This document shows, one piece after another, positions 28,514 through 28,960 of a DNA stretch of 28,960 nt. The position numbers were made by a program, and so were the translations under genes. The stretch's first letter is position 1. The number at the start of each line of letters is the position of its first letter. The notes beneath the pieces are model-generated. The model made no database searches and was not told the DNA's origin. It worked only from the letters and a program-made list of their open reading frames with translations. This stretch comes from a virus: IMG/VR virus record IMGVR_UViG_3300032093_000631, positions 1-28,960 of that record, one strand, 5' to 3'.

Positions 28514-28960
28514 ATCTCTCCGAGCATGTCTTCTCCGCTCAAATCGCTTGCAGCCTGGTCGATGGGGATGAGGCCCTGAGCAATGTATGCGGCATCGTAT
28601 GCCCCACCCTTCGGCTCGTAGTTCATCGCCACGCGCTTCTCATCGTATGTCAGCCAATCAGCGGAGCGCAGGCCGTTGACCATCTTCTCCATGTCCCTTT
28701 GCAGTTCAGGCAAAGCCATGATGTCGAAGTCGATGAAGACGTTTTTGTCACCCATCCGCGGCACCAGCCACTTGTTCAGCTCATCGCGAAGCTGTGCGCA
28801 CATTGGCACAATGGTGTTCGTGACAAGATCGCGGAGTGCGTTCTGGTAGTTGTTGTCGGCCATGTTGTCAGCAGAGAACAGCACCACCGGCATGCTGAAC
28901 ACACGGCACCATTGCTCAAGGCTGAACTTCATCGTGTCGATGAGAGCCATCTCGGATGAG
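28510..28960 (-). CDS. Portal protein, C-terminal end (5' end outside window)
   Basis: The frame is open to the right edge. The visible ~150 residues match the C-terminal part of HK97-type portals: KFSLEQWCRVFSMPVVLF, ADNNYQNALRDLVTNTIVPM, LNKWLVP, FIDFDIMALPELQRD and VNGLRSADWLTYDEKRVAMN with the NEKRV-type turn. The position in front of minor head protein, protease and capsid genes is the standard order. The bulk of the gene and presumably the terminase lie to the right. Confidence 0.85.
   Translation of the reverse strand, partial: SSEMALIDTMKFSLEQWCRVFSMPVVLFSADNMADNNYQNALRDLVTNTIVPMCAQLRDELNKWLVPRMGDKNVFIDFDIMALPELQRDMEKMVNGLRSADWLTYDEKRVAMNYEPKGGAYDAAYIAQGLIPIDQAASDLSGEDMLGEI

Noticed and set aside
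1-28960. CRISPR arrays, insertion sequences, integrase or attachment sites
   Set aside because: No regularly spaced repeats, transposase or recombinase motifs were seen on either strand.

Overview
The window is a 28.96 kb piece of a tailed-phage genome (siphovirus-like, HK97-type head), either free phage or prophage. The likely host is a member of Bacteroidota. Every gene I accept is on the minus strand, so gene order runs from high to low coordinates. The host inference rests on the absence of Shine-Dalgarno sequences, A/C-rich translation leaders, perfect TAnnTTTG -7 promoter boxes of the Bacteroides/Flavobacterium type, and many Sec- or lipoprotein-signal genes typical of these phages. No integrase, repressor or terminase lies inside the window, so temperate or lytic lifestyle cannot be decided.

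Late module, 28960 to about 11414. It begins with the C-terminal end of the portal, followed by a small ORF, a Mu F-like minor head protein, a fused prohead protease and the major capsid protein. A hairpin and two non-structural genes (methyltransferase and glycosyltransferase) come next. The head-tail and tail genes follow: connector, HK97 gp10-like protein, tail terminator, tail tube, tail assembly chaperones with a -1 frameshift site, tape measure, tail tip protein, a second tube-like protein, two to three tail or fibre proteins (three with Sec signals), and two beta-rich baseplate or receptor-type proteins. The module ends in a lysis cassette: TM/coiled-coil protein, 57-aa holin-like protein and unimolecular-spanin-like lipoprotein. 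A 10-bp hairpin closes it.

Replication/early module, from a promoter at 11283-11315 leftwards to base 1. It holds small unknown genes, an HTH protein, an SSB-like protein with an acidic DVPF tail, a RecB-type nuclease, a tandem pair of paralogues, an SF2/Snf2-like helicase, two small exported proteins, a tRNA region (one canonical tRNA-Thr, two odd tRNA-like genes, one intrinsic terminator), a DUF3310 protein, a VRR-NUC nuclease, an M15 peptidase (the only endolysin candidate), a metallophosphoesterase, a compact structured RNA, and a large primase-polymerase/helicase that runs off the left edge.

Genes are tightly packed: sixteen junctions have ATGA overlaps, two have TAATG and one has TGATG. 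Six genes that are not coupled this way instead start directly after an (AC)n leader. The most unusual items are the two-hairpin RNA at 2742-2832, with a perfect 7-base loop-to-bulge complement just downstream of a -7 box; the repeated AC leader; the odd tRNAs; the signal-peptide-bearing tail fibre cassette; and the methyltransferase/glycosyltransferase pair translationally coupled to head-tail genes.
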